The notes: generated by a model not told the origin, from the letters alone. DNA of 64,000 bases from Porphyromonas gingivicanis JCM 15907 (GCF_000614585.1 NZ_BAKX01000003.1:62001-126000), one strand, 5' to 3'; positions 18,536-27,752 are shown, numbered from the stretch's first letter. Made by a program: numbers and translations.

Positions 18536-19483
18536 TTATTGTCTTTGTTGTTCTCTCTTCAGTTTTTTGGAGTGTTGTAGCAACTGTAGAGAGTTTAGGA
18601 GGTTTTGTGCTATTGAGTAGGAAGCCATAGCTACGCTGGATAGAGGATCGAGGTACATTTGCGCCATCCAAATAGCTAAACTTGAATTCTTTTGTCCTAA
18701 GCTCTGTCCTAAGGTTATACTTTCTCCCAAAAACTTTTTGCTAATCCATTTCCCTAAGGCAAATTGTATTAAACAGGCTATGATACCCACTCCTCCGAGA
18801 AGAAACATTGTGGGGATTGCTTGGGAGGTTTGAGCTTGCATATAGTCTACCGTTTTGGCTATAATTATAGCAAGTGCAGCAACCCAAATCCAAAAAGATA
18901 GGGCAGAGAAAGAGAGTATTTGATCTCTAAACTTAGGAGCTTTAGCTCGAAGAAGTTGGGCAAAGAGTAGAGGTGTTATGACCAAAGGAAAGACGTGGAC
19001 AAATATTGTGGAGGCTGAGTTCCAAAAGGAGATATCTCCCTCACCTACAATGGCAAAAAGAAGAGGGGCTATGAAAGCTATACCAACACTGGTAATAAGC
19101 ACATAAGTAGTACCCACAGCAATACTCCCCCCAAGAATACCGATAATGACTGGAGAAGCAGAAGCCGCAGGACAAATAAAGCAGTTAAAAGCTCCTTGGG
19201 CTACGCTTAACGGCATAAAGTTTCTGAGTAAATAGTAGCTCCCCATAGAGAGAATTATCTGCACAAGAGCTAAGAGAAAATGAACGGGAGCAGGTTTTAA
19301 CTCTCGAATGCGTAGTTTGAGAAAGGTAAAAAAGAGCATTAAAAAGATGAGATAGGGTACTGTTGGTGCTAAAAGGCCAATCCAACGATAGAAAAATACC
19401 CCGACAACTATGGCAATGGGTAGACTATAATCCTTTAGTCTACGCATAAAATTAGGAGGTGCAAAATATCTTTTGTTGAACAT
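18536..19483 (-). CDS. BASS-family (bile acid:sodium symporter-like) membrane transporter
   Basis: A 315-residue integral membrane protein with roughly nine to ten hydrophobic segments. The FICPAASASPVIIGILGGSIAVGTTYVLIT segment (near residues 100-130) resembles the conserved crossover region of BASS/SBF transporters, and QSLGQKNSSLAIWMAQ near 260 resembles the second one. Such proteins move organic anions with sodium; the substrate cannot be named. It lies between the HD phosphohydrolase and the DUF695-like gene, all on the minus strand with short gaps. Confidence 0.75.
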   Translation of the reverse strand: MFNKRYFAPPNFMRRLKDYSLPIAIVVGVFFYRWIGLLAPTVPYLIFLMLFFTFLKLRIRELKPAPVHFLLALVQIILSMGSYYLLRNFMPLSVAQGAFNCFICPAASASPVIIGILGGSIAVGTTYVLITSVGIAFIAPLLFAIVGEGDISFWNSASTIFVHVFPLVITPLLFAQLLRAKAPKFRDQILSFSALSFWIWVAALAIIIAKTVDYMQAQTSQAIPTMFLLGGVGIIACLIQFALGKWISKKFLGESITLGQSLGQKNSSLAIWMAQMYLDPLSSVAMASYSIAQNLLNSLQLLQHSKKLKREQQRQ

Positions 19484-19545
19484 TGTACGAAGAGGAGATA
19501 TAATTGCAATAGGTCTATGAGAGAAGAGGTAGGAAAAAGTCGATC

Positions 19546-20109
19546 TTAATCGAAGAGTTTATGAAGAGCATCTAACCTTTCTACCGATGCTTGGGCTAAG
19601 TGTGGAGCTTTTTCTCCCCATAAATGCCACGCTTTTTTACGAATAGTTTCGTAATCTTTTTTCTCTCCTAAGCGGGTTTTTGAAAAGAAGCAATCGGCAT
19701 AACAGATTAGTTTTTCTTCCAAAGATAAAGGAAGGTAGCTCCGATCATTGGGAAGGCATAGTTTGGATAGGAGTATTTCTTCGGGAGTAATACCTGAGCC
19801 TGTGTGACGTTCGCATATTAGAGCGTGTCGTTCTAATCCCTCTCTGCGAAGTAGAATTGCTCCCAAGTAACCATGTCTGTGATACGGTTCTCTTCCGAAG
19901 CAGGATATTTCGGGAGCATGGGTCAGGTAGATGCCGATGTCGTGTAGCATAGCTCCTTCGTAGAGAAAGGGGGTGTCGATAGAAAGTTCGGGATGCTTTT
20001 CAGCTATTGAAAGAGCTAAATCTGCCACACTCAAACTATGCTCCATGAGGATATGATGAACTCGACTGCCTGGAGTGTAGTAACGCTTGATAATCTTGTA
20101 CACATCCAT
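19546..20109 (-). CDS. HD-domain phosphohydrolase
   Basis: A 187-residue cytoplasmic protein with a compact HD domain. The metal-binding residues are an early His in HHILMEHSLSVAD (about 18-30), HDIG (56-59) and further His residues in YHRHGYLGA and CERHTGSG. Members hydrolyse nucleotides or other phosphate monoesters. Small stand-alone HD proteins of this kind occur widely in Bacteroidetes and are mostly uncharacterised. It precedes the transporter gene by about 60 nt on the same strand. Confidence 0.82.
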   Translation of the reverse strand: MDVYKIIKRYYTPGSRVHHILMEHSLSVADLALSIAEKHPELSIDTPFLYEGAMLHDIGIYLTHAPEISCFGREPYHRHGYLGAILLRREGLERHALICERHTGSGITPEEILLSKLCLPNDRSYLPLSLEEKLICYADCFFSKTRLGEKKDYETIRKKAWHLWGEKAPHLAQASVERLDALHKLFD

Positions 20110-20216
20110 ACTTTACGTAGATTATAGGGTAGGAAAGCGATGAAAGGATAAGTCAAAAAGAAGTTCTATTCTTTATCGAAAGAATAAACAGATAAATGAA
20201 ACAGAACTAATCTATA

Positions 20217-20266
20217 TCAAAAAAGAAGTGGCATCCTCCCCTCTTATGGAAAGAAGAATGCCACTT
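20217..20266 (-). terminator. Terminator of the glutamate dehydrogenase gene
   Basis: On the minus strand, AAGTGGCAT and ATGCCACTT form a perfect 9-bp stem around a 23-nt loop, followed by a T-rich tract (TCTTTTTTG). It starts about 24 nt after the gdh stop. Confidence 0.8.
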
Positions 20267-20289
20267 AAAAACTTTAGTGCTTTGCTATC

Positions 20290-21627
20290 TTAGCATACAC
20301 CTTGTGCAACCATAGCCTTTGCAACCTTCATGAAGCCTGCAATGTTAGCACCCTTAACATAGTTGATGTAATCGCCTTCGCGACCATACTCAACGCATTG
20401 GTCATGGATGTCTTGCATGATTTGGTGCAACCACTTGTCTACTTCTTCGTTGCTCCAAGAGAGGTGAGCTGCATTTTGGGTCATTTCAAGACCAGAGCAA
20501 GATACCCCACCAGCATTAACAGCCTTACCAGGAGCGAAGTTTACTTTCTTTTCTACGAAGTATTCGCTTGCTTCTGCTGTACATCCCATGTTAGAAGTTT
20601 CTGCTACCAATGTAACACCATTAGCAACGAGCATCTTAGCATCTTCTTCGTTCATTTCGTTTTGGATAGCACATGGAAGAGCAAAGTCTACCTTTTGTTC
20701 CCAAGGCTTCTTGCCAGCGAAGAACTTAGCGTTAGGATACTTCTTTACATAGTCTGCTACTACGTCGTTACCACTTGAGCGAAGTTCGAGCATAGTTTGG
20801 AACTTTTCAGGAGTGTTGATACCATCTGGGTCATAAACGTAACCATCAGGACCAGAGATAGTAACAACTTTGATACCAAGCTCAGTAGCCTTGCGAGCTA
20901 CACCCCAAGATACATTACCGAATCCTGAGATAGCCATAGTCTTGCCCTTATACTCGATGCCAAGTTGCTTACACATATTTTGTACAAAGTATACAGCACC
21001 GTAACCAGTAGATTCTGGACGAAGACGAGAACCTCCGAATTCAAATCCTTTACCTGTGAATGTTCCTGTATGTTCACGAGCAAGTTTTTTGTACATACCG
21101 AACATGTAGCCTACTTCACGACCACCTACGCCGATATCCCCAGCAGGAACGTCTGTATCTGGTCCGATATTACGCCAAAGTTCTTGTACGAAGCTTTGGC
21201 AGAAACGCATGATTTCTGCATCTGTGCGACCCTTAGGAGAGAAGTCAGAACCTCCCTTACCACCACCCATAGGAAGGGTTGTAAGAGCGTTTTTAAAGGT
21301 TTGCTCGAAACCGAGGAACTTCAAAACAGAGAGGTTTACAGTGTGGTGGAAGCGGATACCACCTTTGTAGGGACCAATAGCGTTGTTGAACTGTACACGA
21401 TAACCAATATTTACATGTACTTTACCTTGATCATCTGTCCAAGGCACACGGAATGTAAATACACGGTCTGGCTCTACGATACGCTCGATGATACCATGCT
21501 TCTCAAACTCTGGATGTTGGTTGTAAACATCTTCGATAGAGAGAAGAACTTCTTTTACTGCTTGGAGAAATTCGCTTTCACCTGGGTGCTTGGCCTCCAA
21601 TTGGGCCATAATTTCATTTGTCTTCAT
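20290..21627 (-). CDS. gdhA: Glutamate dehydrogenase
   Basis: Reversible oxidative deamination of glutamate to 2-oxoglutarate and ammonia, a central enzyme in amino-acid-fermenting Porphyromonas. The 445 residues are those of a hexameric GDH: substrate-site motif KGGIRFHH, catalytic Lys region LPMGGGKGGSDF, and the Rossmann motif SGFGNVSWG in the C-terminal half. The start MKTNEIMAQLEAKHPG is chosen because the in-frame Met 13 codons upstream adds a non-homologous hydrophobic tail and would overlap the predicted transcription start. P. gingivalis GDH is NAD-linked; cofactor choice here is not read from sequence. It has a strong promoter with a short leader. Confidence 0.95.
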   Translation of the reverse strand: MKTNEIMAQLEAKHPGESEFLQAVKEVLLSIEDVYNQHPEFEKHGIIERIVEPDRVFTFRVPWTDDQGKVHVNIGYRVQFNNAIGPYKGGIRFHHTVNLSVLKFLGFEQTFKNALTTLPMGGGKGGSDFSPKGRTDAEIMRFCQSFVQELWRNIGPDTDVPAGDIGVGGREVGYMFGMYKKLAREHTGTFTGKGFEFGGSRLRPESTGYGAVYFVQNMCKQLGIEYKGKTMAISGFGNVSWGVARKATELGIKVVTISGPDGYVYDPDGINTPEKFQTMLELRSSGNDVVADYVKKYPNAKFFAGKKPWEQKVDFALPCAIQNEMNEEDAKMLVANGVTLVAETSNMGCTAEASEYFVEKKVNFAPGKAVNAGGVSCSGLEMTQNAAHLSWSNEEVDKWLHQIMQDIHDQCVEYGREGDYINYVKGANIAGFMKVAKAMVAQGVC

Positions 21628-21663
21628 AAAAGAATTTAAAATAATAATGAAGTATTTCGAGTG

Positions 21664-21695
21664 CAAAGGTAGGAGATATTATTACATTGGGCAAA
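21664..21695 (-). promoter_or_regulatory. gdhA promoter
   Basis: The minus strand reads TTTG (21695-21692), a 20-nt spacer, then TACCTTTG (21671-21664). A full match to the Bacteroidetes consensus, about 30 nt from the chosen start codon. Confidence 0.8.
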
Positions 21696-21829
21696 CTCTT
21701 AGACGCTTTTTCTCACTTCTTTTTTTCTCTCTTTTCCTAAGAGGGTTTTATTCCCCTTCTTATCCTCTTTTTATGGGGACTGGATAGCTCTGTTTAAGAG
21801 GTAAAGAAGACTGCTTTAGAGGAGGATGC

Positions 21830-21866
21830 AAAAAACTCTCTCTTATCCGAAGAAGATAGGAGAGAG
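21830..21866 (-). terminator. Terminator of galE
   Basis: CTCTCTCTTATC (21836-21847) pairs with GATAGGAGAGAG (21855-21866) over 12 positions with one G-T pair. On the minus strand it is followed by TTTTTT. It lies about 75 nt after the restored galE stop. Confidence 0.8.
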
Positions 21867-21942
21867 CTTTTACTCCAACTCAACATCGCACGAGAAGTTG
21901 TAGTGCCTTGACTCTCTCCTCACGATGCTGGTGATGCACTAT

Positions 21943-22982
21943 TTATTGAGAGTCCTTGGCTTTTTGGTCGCAATGACATTGCCAAGCCCAAGCCGAGCGA
22001 AGAGTTTCTTCGGTAGAAATGGTTGCATGCCAGTTCAATTCTTCATTAGCCTTGTGAGCATCTGCCATACCGCTTCGATGTCTCCCTCTCTACGGTCGGC
22101 ATAGCGGTGAGGAACTTTTACGCCTGTTGCCTTTTCAAAAGCGTTGATTAGCTCTAAAACACTGAGCCCTTTGCCTGTGCCGATATTAAATATATCGAGC
22201 TGTGGAATGGAGGACTCTGAAAGGAGCATCCTATTTAGGGCTGCTATGTGAGCTTGTGCTAAGTCTACCACGTTGATGTAATCTCGTATGCAACTGCCAT
22301 CGGGTGTGTTGTAGTCTGTCCCGAAAACCTGCAACTCTTTGCGGATACCTGCGGCTGTCTGAGTGAGGAAAGGAACTAAGTTTTGAGGTACTCCATTGGG
22401 AGCTTCGCCGATGAGAGCCGAAGGATGCGCTCCGATAGGATTGAAGTAGCGCAGTAGGGTGGCTCGGTAAGAGGCTCCTGCGTTTATGGTGTCACGAATG
22501 ATTTCCTCATTGATTTGCTTGGTATTACCATAGGGAGAAGTGGCAGGTAAAATAGGGGCACTCTCATCTACGGGCAAATGCTCGGGCTGTCCATACACTG
22601 TGCAGGAAGAAGAGAAGACTAAAGCCTTTGTGCCGAAACGCTCCATACACTCCATTAGGGTGATGAGAGACATTATATTGTTGCGGTAGTAAAGAAGAGG
22701 CTTTTGTACCGATTCGCCCACCGCCTTACTCGCAGCAAAGTGAATAACGGCATCGATACTATTTTCTGTAAAAACGGTCTCCATAGCCTTCTTATCGTTG
22801 CAGTCTATGGCATAAAAGCGAGGTCTTTTGCCACAAATCTGTTTGATAGCATCGAGTACTTCCTCTTTAGAGTTACTTAGGTTGTCTACCACTACCACCT
22901 CGTAGCCTGCTTCGTAGAGGGCTACTATGGTGTGAGAGCCGATATAACCTGTTCCTCCAGTTACAAGAACTTTCTTATTCAT
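21943..22982 (-). CDS. galE: UDP-glucose 4-epimerase, interrupted by a -1 frameshift near its 3' end
   Basis: Interconverts UDP-glucose and UDP-galactose for surface polysaccharide synthesis. It has the Rossmann motif [10 protein letters not shown] at the N terminus and the catalytic YGNTK. As written, the frame ends early at 22035, after [10 protein letters not shown]. Moving to the next frame gives [20 protein letters not shown] and the expected end, about 346 residues, stopping at 21943. The missing base is a G in TGG-GCA at about 22064-22065, a GGG run read as GG. The start overlaps the engB end by 8 nt, so they form an operon. Confidence 0.9.
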
Positions 22983-23589
22983 GATTAGTTTTTATATAGT
23001 GTATGGTTAATGTCTTCAATATAGTCGAGTATCTCTTCTCCTCCCCTTTTAGTGTTGAGGAGGTGTAGAAAAAAGGTGGCAGTTCTTCCCAACTCTCTAA
23101 TAACTTCGCCTTATAGCGTTCGATAGACTCCTGTAATTTGAGCCCTGAAAGTTTGTCTGTCTTTGTCATAACAATAGAGAATGGTACGCCCCACTCTCCG
23201 ATCTGTTGGATAAACTCCAAGTCAATAGCTTGAGGCTCTAAACGGCTATCTACCAAAACAAAAAGGTTGGTAAGTTGCTCACGAGAGGTTATATATTGCT
23301 CTATCATAGAGCGAAAGGCATTTCTCTGCTCTTTGTTGCGCTGCGCAAATCCATAACCGGGAAGATCTACCAAGTACCAAGTGTTGTTAATGATAAAGTG
23401 ATTGATGAGTTGTGTCTTTCCCGGTTTAGCCGAGGTCATAGCCAATTTGGAAAACCCCGTAAGCATATTGATAAGTGAGGATTTGCCCACATTGGAGCGT
23501 CCTATAAAGGCATATTCAGGCAGATTACCCTCTGGGCATTGATTGCACCGCGCACTACTTTTAACAAATGTGGCAGTTTTTATTACCAT
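22975..23589 (-). CDS. engB: Ribosome biogenesis GTP-binding protein EngB/YihA
   Basis: Essential small GTPase that helps assemble the large ribosomal subunit. The 204 residues have the G1 motif GRSNVGKSS (about 30-38), G3 DLPGYGFA and G4 TKTDK, plus an N-terminal Cys pair (CNQCPEG). The length is normal. First gene of an engB-galE pair: its stop overlaps the galE start. A possible promoter upstream is not clear. Confidence 0.95.
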   Translation of the reverse strand: MVIKTATFVKSSARCNQCPEGNLPEYAFIGRSNVGKSSLINMLTGFSKLAMTSAKPGKTQLINHFIINNTWYLVDLPGYGFAQRNKEQRNAFRSMIEQYITSREQLTNLFVLVDSRLEPQAIDLEFIQQIGEWGVPFSIVMTKTDKLSGLKLQESIERYKAKLLESWEELPPFFYTSSTLKGEEKRYSTILKTLTIHYIKTNHE

Positions 23590-23673
23590 GGTGAAGTCTT
23601 TTTATAAAGTGCAAATATACATTCTTAATTTTAGAGCGAGTTACATAACAGGGCGCACACTCTCTCTGAAACC

Positions 23674-24762
23674 TTATTGTCCCTTTATAGAGTGAGAGCA
23701 AAGGGCTTCGTCCAGCAGTACTATGGCGGTCATAGCGTGTACTACGGTTACCCCTCGTATCGCTACGCAGGGGTCGTGCCTTCCCTTACCTTTTAGAACA
23801 CTTTTTTCTCCGTTTATTGTTATGCTTTCTTGTTCTTTGCCAATGGTAGGTGTAGGCTTAAAGATCACTCTAAAAGAGATGGTTTCTCCCGTAGATATTC
23901 CTCCTTGTATACCTCCCGAATGGTTGCTTTTGAAAACTATATTCCCCTCATCGTCTATGCTCATGGAGTCGTTAGCTTGACTCCCTCTCATTCGAGCTAA
24001 GGCAAATCCATCTCCGAATTCAATTCCTTTGGTAGCATTGATGGAAAGCATCGCATATGCTAATCGAGCGTGGAGTTTGTCGTATAGAGGAGACCCCCAC
24101 CCAGCAGGAACACCTTTTATATGGCACTGCACGATGCCACCAATACTATCGCCTTGGGTAGCAGTTTTGAGTAAATATTGAGAGAAACGTTCGTTTGCCT
24201 CGGGGTGAGGACAACGGGTGGGATAGGTGTATGCCTCTTCGAGGGAGAGTTGTGATAGCTCTTCTGGCGTTAGACTTTCTTCTCCGAGAGTAATTATATG
24301 AGGGTAAATTTCGATGCCATACTTTTGACGTAATATTTGTTGCGCAATAGCCCCTGCTACACATCGCACAGCGGTCTCTCTTGCCGAGGCGCGTCCACCG
24401 CCTGCTTGAGGAGGTAAACCATATTTGCAGTGATAGGTGTAGTCGGCGTGAGAGGGGCGATACACATCTGAAAAAGGTTGGTAGTCTTGACTACGTACAT
24501 CTTCGTTGTTGATGACGAAGCCTATAGGGTGTCCCATAGTAGTACCATCGGGCAGAAGTCCCGATAGAAAATGCACGATATCAGCCTCTTTACGAGGTGA
24601 TACCAAAGAGGAGGTTCCCGGGCGACGATATTGCATAAATCGCTTTATTGCCTCTATATCAATCCGTATTCCCGAAGGACACCCATCTAAAATACCTCCA
24701 ATTGCAACACCATGCGATTCGCCAAAGGTGGTGAGTCTGAATATTCTGCCAAAAGAGTTCAT
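23674..24762 (-). CDS. aroC: Chorismate synthase
   Basis: Last step of the shikimate pathway: removes phosphate from EPSP to give chorismate, using reduced FMN. The 362 residues start with the family signature RLTTFGESHGVAIGGILDGCPSG, and contain RPGTSS near 50 and the conserved GGRASARETAVR near 120, which includes FMN- and phosphate-contacting residues. Full length. The shikimate enzyme AroA lies elsewhere in the window (52.7 kb), so the pathway is not in a single operon. Repeat array C lies upstream. Confidence 0.96.
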   Translation of the reverse strand: MNSFGRIFRLTTFGESHGVAIGGILDGCPSGIRIDIEAIKRFMQYRRPGTSSLVSPRKEADIVHFLSGLLPDGTTMGHPIGFVINNEDVRSQDYQPFSDVYRPSHADYTYHCKYGLPPQAGGGRASARETAVRCVAGAIAQQILRQKYGIEIYPHIITLGEESLTPEELSQLSLEEAYTYPTRCPHPEANERFSQYLLKTATQGDSIGGIVQCHIKGVPAGWGSPLYDKLHARLAYAMLSINATKGIEFGDGFALARMRGSQANDSMSIDDEGNIVFKSNHSGGIQGGISTGETISFRVIFKPTPTIGKEQESITINGEKSVLKGKGRHDPCVAIRGVTVVHAMTAIVLLDEALCSHSIKGQ

Positions 24763-25189
24763 TTACAATTAACCATTAAGAGATTATTCCTTTCGATACC
24801 ATTACTTGATGCTTCGCTCTCTTTGTCGTTATTGATAGTTAGTTGCACTTTCGTACTCGAGGGCATTTTTACAGCCCCAACCTTACGTTTAGTCAGAGTT
24901 TTTGGAGCAATGTTATTTAGCGTCCACCTAAAGGGGAGAGCTATCTCTCAAATAATGAATTGAAGAGTTTCGTAGAAAGATTAGGTGCTTTTTGAGGAGG
25001 ATTGGTTACTCTCTTTGAAAGCCAATCTTTCAATCAATAAGGGGTCCTTATCCCTTTGCTACGAAACCTTTAGTTCTTTTGTCTCTGACCTATATACCTT
25101 TTTGTTAAAACCATTAATGCTTTTTCGAGAAACCTATATGCCTTTTGCGATGCTTATGTAACGGTCTCACAAATCCTTTCCAAAGGTAA
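24763..25189. other. Spacer between aroC and slyD
   Basis: About 430 nt without a gene, containing repeat array C. A short plus-strand reading frame here overlaps aroC in another frame and has no recognisable product. Confidence 0.6.
25048..25157. repeat. 22-nt periodic repeat array C (upstream of aroC)
   Basis: Five units at 25048 (TTATCCC), 25070 (TTAGTTC), 25092 (ATATACC), 25114 (TTAATGC) and 25136 (ATATGCC), spaced exactly 22 nt. Most are followed by a T run and most end with AACCT or AACCA. Same orientation as array A. Confidence 0.75.
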
Positions 25190-25230
25190 AAAATAAACCC
25201 TTAGAGCGATACAATTCAACTCTAAGGGTT
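25190..25230 (-). terminator. Terminator of slyD
   Basis: AACCCTTAGAG (25196-25206) and CTCTAAGGGTT (25220-25230) form a perfect 11-bp stem. On the minus strand it is followed by TATTTTTT. Confidence 0.85.
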
Positions 25231-25260
25231 CCCTTTTATCTTCTGTTGCTTTTTAGCCGA

Positions 25261-25875
25261 TTAGTGGCAGCTACAACCACCTTGAGAAGAGCAGCATCCG
25301 CCTGATACCTCTTCGCCACTATGACATCCGCACGAAGCATCTCCTCCATCATGGCAACCACATCCGCATCCTTCTTGAGGGTTCATCATGGCCTCTATTC
25401 TCTTACGATCTTCCTCCGTAGCAGGACGTTCTTGTAAAATCTCTCCAACGAAATGAAGTGTCATACCCGCCATTGGGTGGTTGAAGTCCATTACAACCTT
25501 GTCCGAAGTTATTTCGTGTACAAGCCCTTCTACACGTTGTCCGTCTGCTGTCATCATAGGCAACATATTACCTTCGATAACATTTTCGCTGTCGAACTCT
25601 CCCTCCTCGTTGCAGAATACCTGACGATCCAAAGAGAGTACCAAATCGTCTCTTCTCTCTCCGTAGGCAATGTCAGGAGTTAGTTCAAAGTCAAACTTAT
25701 CTCCCATAGAGAGTCCATTTAATTTTTCTTCGAAGGCAGGAATCATCATGCCTATACCGTGCATATATTGCATGGGACTCTCTTTGGTAGCTTGCTCTAC
25801 CATATTGCGTTCATTGCCGATACCAGCGTATAAATCGTAGCTGCATTCAACGAAATGCTCTTTATTGATACTCAT
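25261..25875 (-). CDS. slyD: FKBP-type peptidyl-prolyl isomerase, SlyD-like, with a Cys-rich metal-binding tail
   Basis: Prolyl isomerase and chaperone; SlyD proteins also carry nickel to hydrogenase or urease maturation. The 204 residues include the split FKBP domain (YMHGIGMMIPAFEEKLNGL near 38-56) with the inserted-flap domain between (about 75-120). The last 36 residues contain nine Cys and three His, several in CGC or CC clusters, forming a strong metal-binding tail. Housekeeping SlyD tails are usually His-rich, so this Cys bias is notable. A -7 motif at 25944-25951 may be its promoter. Single gene with its own terminator. Confidence 0.9.
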   Translation of the reverse strand: MSINKEHFVECSYDLYAGIGNERNMVEQATKESPMQYMHGIGMMIPAFEEKLNGLSMGDKFDFELTPDIAYGERRDDLVLSLDRQVFCNEEGEFDSENVIEGNMLPMMTADGQRVEGLVHEITSDKVVMDFNHPMAGMTLHFVGEILQERPATEEDRKRIEAMMNPQEGCGCGCHDGGDASCGCHSGEEVSGGCCSSQGGCSCH

Positions 25876-25943
25876 ATTTTTTACTATCCTTATATATACT
25901 TAAATGTGTAACTAAACTCGTTTCCTATAATCGGAAAACGGAG

Positions 25944-25951
25944 CAAAGATA
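25944..25951 (-). promoter_or_regulatory. Possible -7 element of slyD
   Basis: The minus strand reads TATCTTTG, about 70 nt upstream of the slyD start. It is just before the stop of the upstream gene, and no clear -33 box accompanies it. Confidence 0.4.
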
Positions 25952-25955
25952 TAAC

Positions 25956-26438
25956 TTATCTTCGTTTTGGCTCATTGCCTTTAGGCTTTTTTCTCTGTTG
26001 AGACTCGCTTTTAGTCGTTGGATTGTCTTGTTTTTTTCGCATCAAACTGCGCCCAAACTTACGTTGAGTATGTTCCAAAAGCAATACTTTTTCGGGCGAG
26101 ATATGCTGGCAAAGTCGTGTGTAGTACTCTTCTACGAGTTTGCTCTCTGCTATCTTCCACTCTGTACGTTGTTTGAGGTGGAGTAGTACCTCCTCTTGGG
26201 TTACCTCTTTTTTGTCTCTAAGTTGTAATGCTTGAGTCTTATATTCCTTCCAAAGGGCTATTCGTTTGGTGTCAAGCTCATTGAGTAGGGTGCTTACTAC
26301 TTCGCACTCTTCATCAGAGAGACCCAATTCTGTGCACACATACGCATTGCGTTGAGCAAGGCAACGAGGAGGGGTTTGAGCCCGTAGTACGAGACTTATA
26401 CTTGATAGTAAAAGAAGGGTGAATATAGTACGTTTCAT
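25956..26438 (-). CDS. Exported helical protein of a sigma-factor module (Spy/CpxP-like in outline)
   Basis: A 160-residue protein with a signal peptide (about 1-20, cut near LRA-Q), then a helical, charged body with LGLSDEECEVVSTLLNEL near 38-55 and a very basic tail. Size, export signal and helical pattern resemble periplasmic Spy/CpxP-type stress proteins, but I do not see the LTxxQ repeats, so the family is uncertain. It is the third gene of a tight minus-strand unit after an ECF sigma factor and a single-span membrane protein. That context suggests envelope-stress control. Confidence 0.65.
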   Translation of the reverse strand: MKRTIFTLLLLSSISLVLRAQTPPRCLAQRNAYVCTELGLSDEECEVVSTLLNELDTKRIALWKEYKTQALQLRDKKEVTQEEVLLHLKQRTEWKIAESKLVEEYYTRLCQHISPEKVLLLEHTQRKFGRSLMRKKQDNPTTKSESQQRKKPKGNEPKRR

Positions 26439-26457
26439 AAGGGGTTGATAGTTGTTT

Positions 26458-26883
26458 TTAGTGGGAATATAGAGAGGTTTCTAACCAGTTGTTTTCAAAG
26501 TCTTCCGCATACTCGCTGGTTAGAAATTCGTAGTAATCTTGCTCACTTATGGGTTCAGAAGATAATTCCTTAGCCATCATCTCTTCTTTTTGCTGTGTTC
26601 TTTGCTCCATTATGGACTCACGAGTGTAGTTAAAGAGACGAAATATGCCGATAGTAAGCAGAAAAGCTGCTGCCAAACCGAGATAGGGACGTAAACGTAC
26701 CCATAGAGTAGTGGAAGAGATAGATTCTCCTGCAGAGACAGAGCTCAGCGCATCTTCCTTCTCAATAGTTGCCATAACACGTTGGCTTATCTCCTCGAAG
26801 TAGTTGTCAGGTGTTGTATAGTGCTTTTTGCTTTCTGCCGCAGAGCGTAGAAGTTTTTCTTCTAAATCCATAGGATGCTTCAA
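26458..26883 (-). CDS. Single-span membrane protein, probable anti-sigma factor
   Basis: A 141-residue protein with a helical cytoplasmic-type N-terminal region, one transmembrane segment (about 67-84, LGLAAAFLLTIGIFRLF) and an acidic C-terminal domain. No zinc anti-sigma motif (HxxxCxxC) is present. It lies directly after the ECF sigma gene and before the exported protein gene. By position and topology it is a candidate anti-sigma factor holding the sigma factor at the membrane; this is inference from context only. Confidence 0.6.
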   Translation of the reverse strand: MKHPMDLEEKLLRSAAESKKHYTTPDNYFEEISQRVMATIEKEDALSSVSAGESISSTTLWVRLRPYLGLAAAFLLTIGIFRLFNYTRESIMEQRTQQKEEMMAKELSSEPISEQDYYEFLTSEYAEDFENNWLETSLYSH

Positions 26884-26936
26884 AATAAACTGAAAATAGT
26901 ATTTTAGTATATAGGACAGAGAAGGGGTGAGTTCGT

Positions 26937-27509
26937 TTAATGATGCTCCTCTATATATTTCTTTATCTTGTTCACAGCATGGTGATAAGAGGCTTTGAGA
27001 GACCCTTCACTTATACCTGTAAGTTCCACAATATCGGCATAGGTTAGCTCTTCATAGTAACGGAGAAGAAAAACCTGTTTTTGTTTAGGTGGTAACGTAT
27101 TGATGGCATTTTGTAGCAACACCTCTGCAGCATCTCCATCGAAATAAGGGTCAGAAGCTACATTCTCTACGAGGTAACGATTGTCATCGTCTATTTCTAT
27201 AGAGAGCTCTTTGACCCGTTTTTGCTTATTGATGTAATTGAGAGATTCGTTTATAGCAATGCGATAGAGCCATGTATATATCTTGGCATCGGCTCTGAAC
27301 TTATCGATAGATTTCCACGCCTTGAGAAATGTTTCCTGAACAATCTCATCAGCCATATTGTGGCTCAGTACCATACGTCTTACTTGCCAATACAGAGAGG
27401 CAGAGTAGGTAGATACCAATTCCGAGAAAGCCTCCTTTTTTGTATTAGGGTTCTGTATCCGATCAAAGAAATCGGCATCGAATAGCTGGGGAGTTACACT
27501 TTTATTCAT
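26937..27509 (-). CDS. ECF-family RNA polymerase sigma factor
   Basis: A 190-residue group 4 sigma factor. Region 2 (about 35-90) includes the DEIVQETFLKAWK core and the TWLYRIAIN promoter-melting segment. Region 4 (about 135-187) includes LPPKQKQVFLLRYYEELTYADI and a helix-turn-helix with GISEGSLKASYHHA. It heads a three-gene unit with a membrane protein and an exported protein. Its promoter lies so close that the transcript would have a leader of only about 5 nt. Confidence 0.93.
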   Translation of the reverse strand: MNKSVTPQLFDADFFDRIQNPNTKKEAFSELVSTYSASLYWQVRRMVLSHNMADEIVQETFLKAWKSIDKFRADAKIYTWLYRIAINESLNYINKQKRVKELSIEIDDDNRYLVENVASDPYFDGDAAEVLLQNAINTLPPKQKQVFLLRYYEELTYADIVELTGISEGSLKASYHHAVNKIKKYIEEHH

Positions 27510-27521
27510 ACAATAACGTTA

Positions 27522-27552
27522 CAAAAATAGGTTTTAGATGTTGGATGTCAAA
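27522..27552 (-). promoter_or_regulatory. Promoter of the ECF sigma gene (near-leaderless)
   Basis: The minus strand reads TTTG (27552-27549), a 19-nt spacer, then TATTTTTG (27529-27522). The start codon begins 12 nt after the last base of the -7 box, predicting a leader of about 5 nt. Confidence 0.65.
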
Positions 27553-27666
27553 ATGAGACCACGATACACTCTCGGAAAAAGTTTTTTATAGACTTATTTT
27601 ACCCTCTTTCTTCGAGCCATGCCAGTAGCTTGATTCTCTATACCTTTATAATATAAGAGTAAAGAG

Positions 27667-27674
27667 TATCTTTG
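27667..27674 (+). promoter_or_regulatory. Possible -7 element of nadE
   Basis: TATCTTTG fits TAnnTTTG and would give a leader of about 70 nt. The -33 region holds only CTTT, so support is moderate. Confidence 0.45.
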
Positions 27675-27752
27675 TGGGGCTTTTAGCACAGATTAGAGGA
27701 ACAGCCGTACCAGTTCCTAATAACTAAGAGATTTTACTATACGATAATAAAG

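Noticed and set aside
21590-21787. A 65-codon plus-strand reading frame
   Set aside because: Antisense to the gdhA start and its promoter, no family match.
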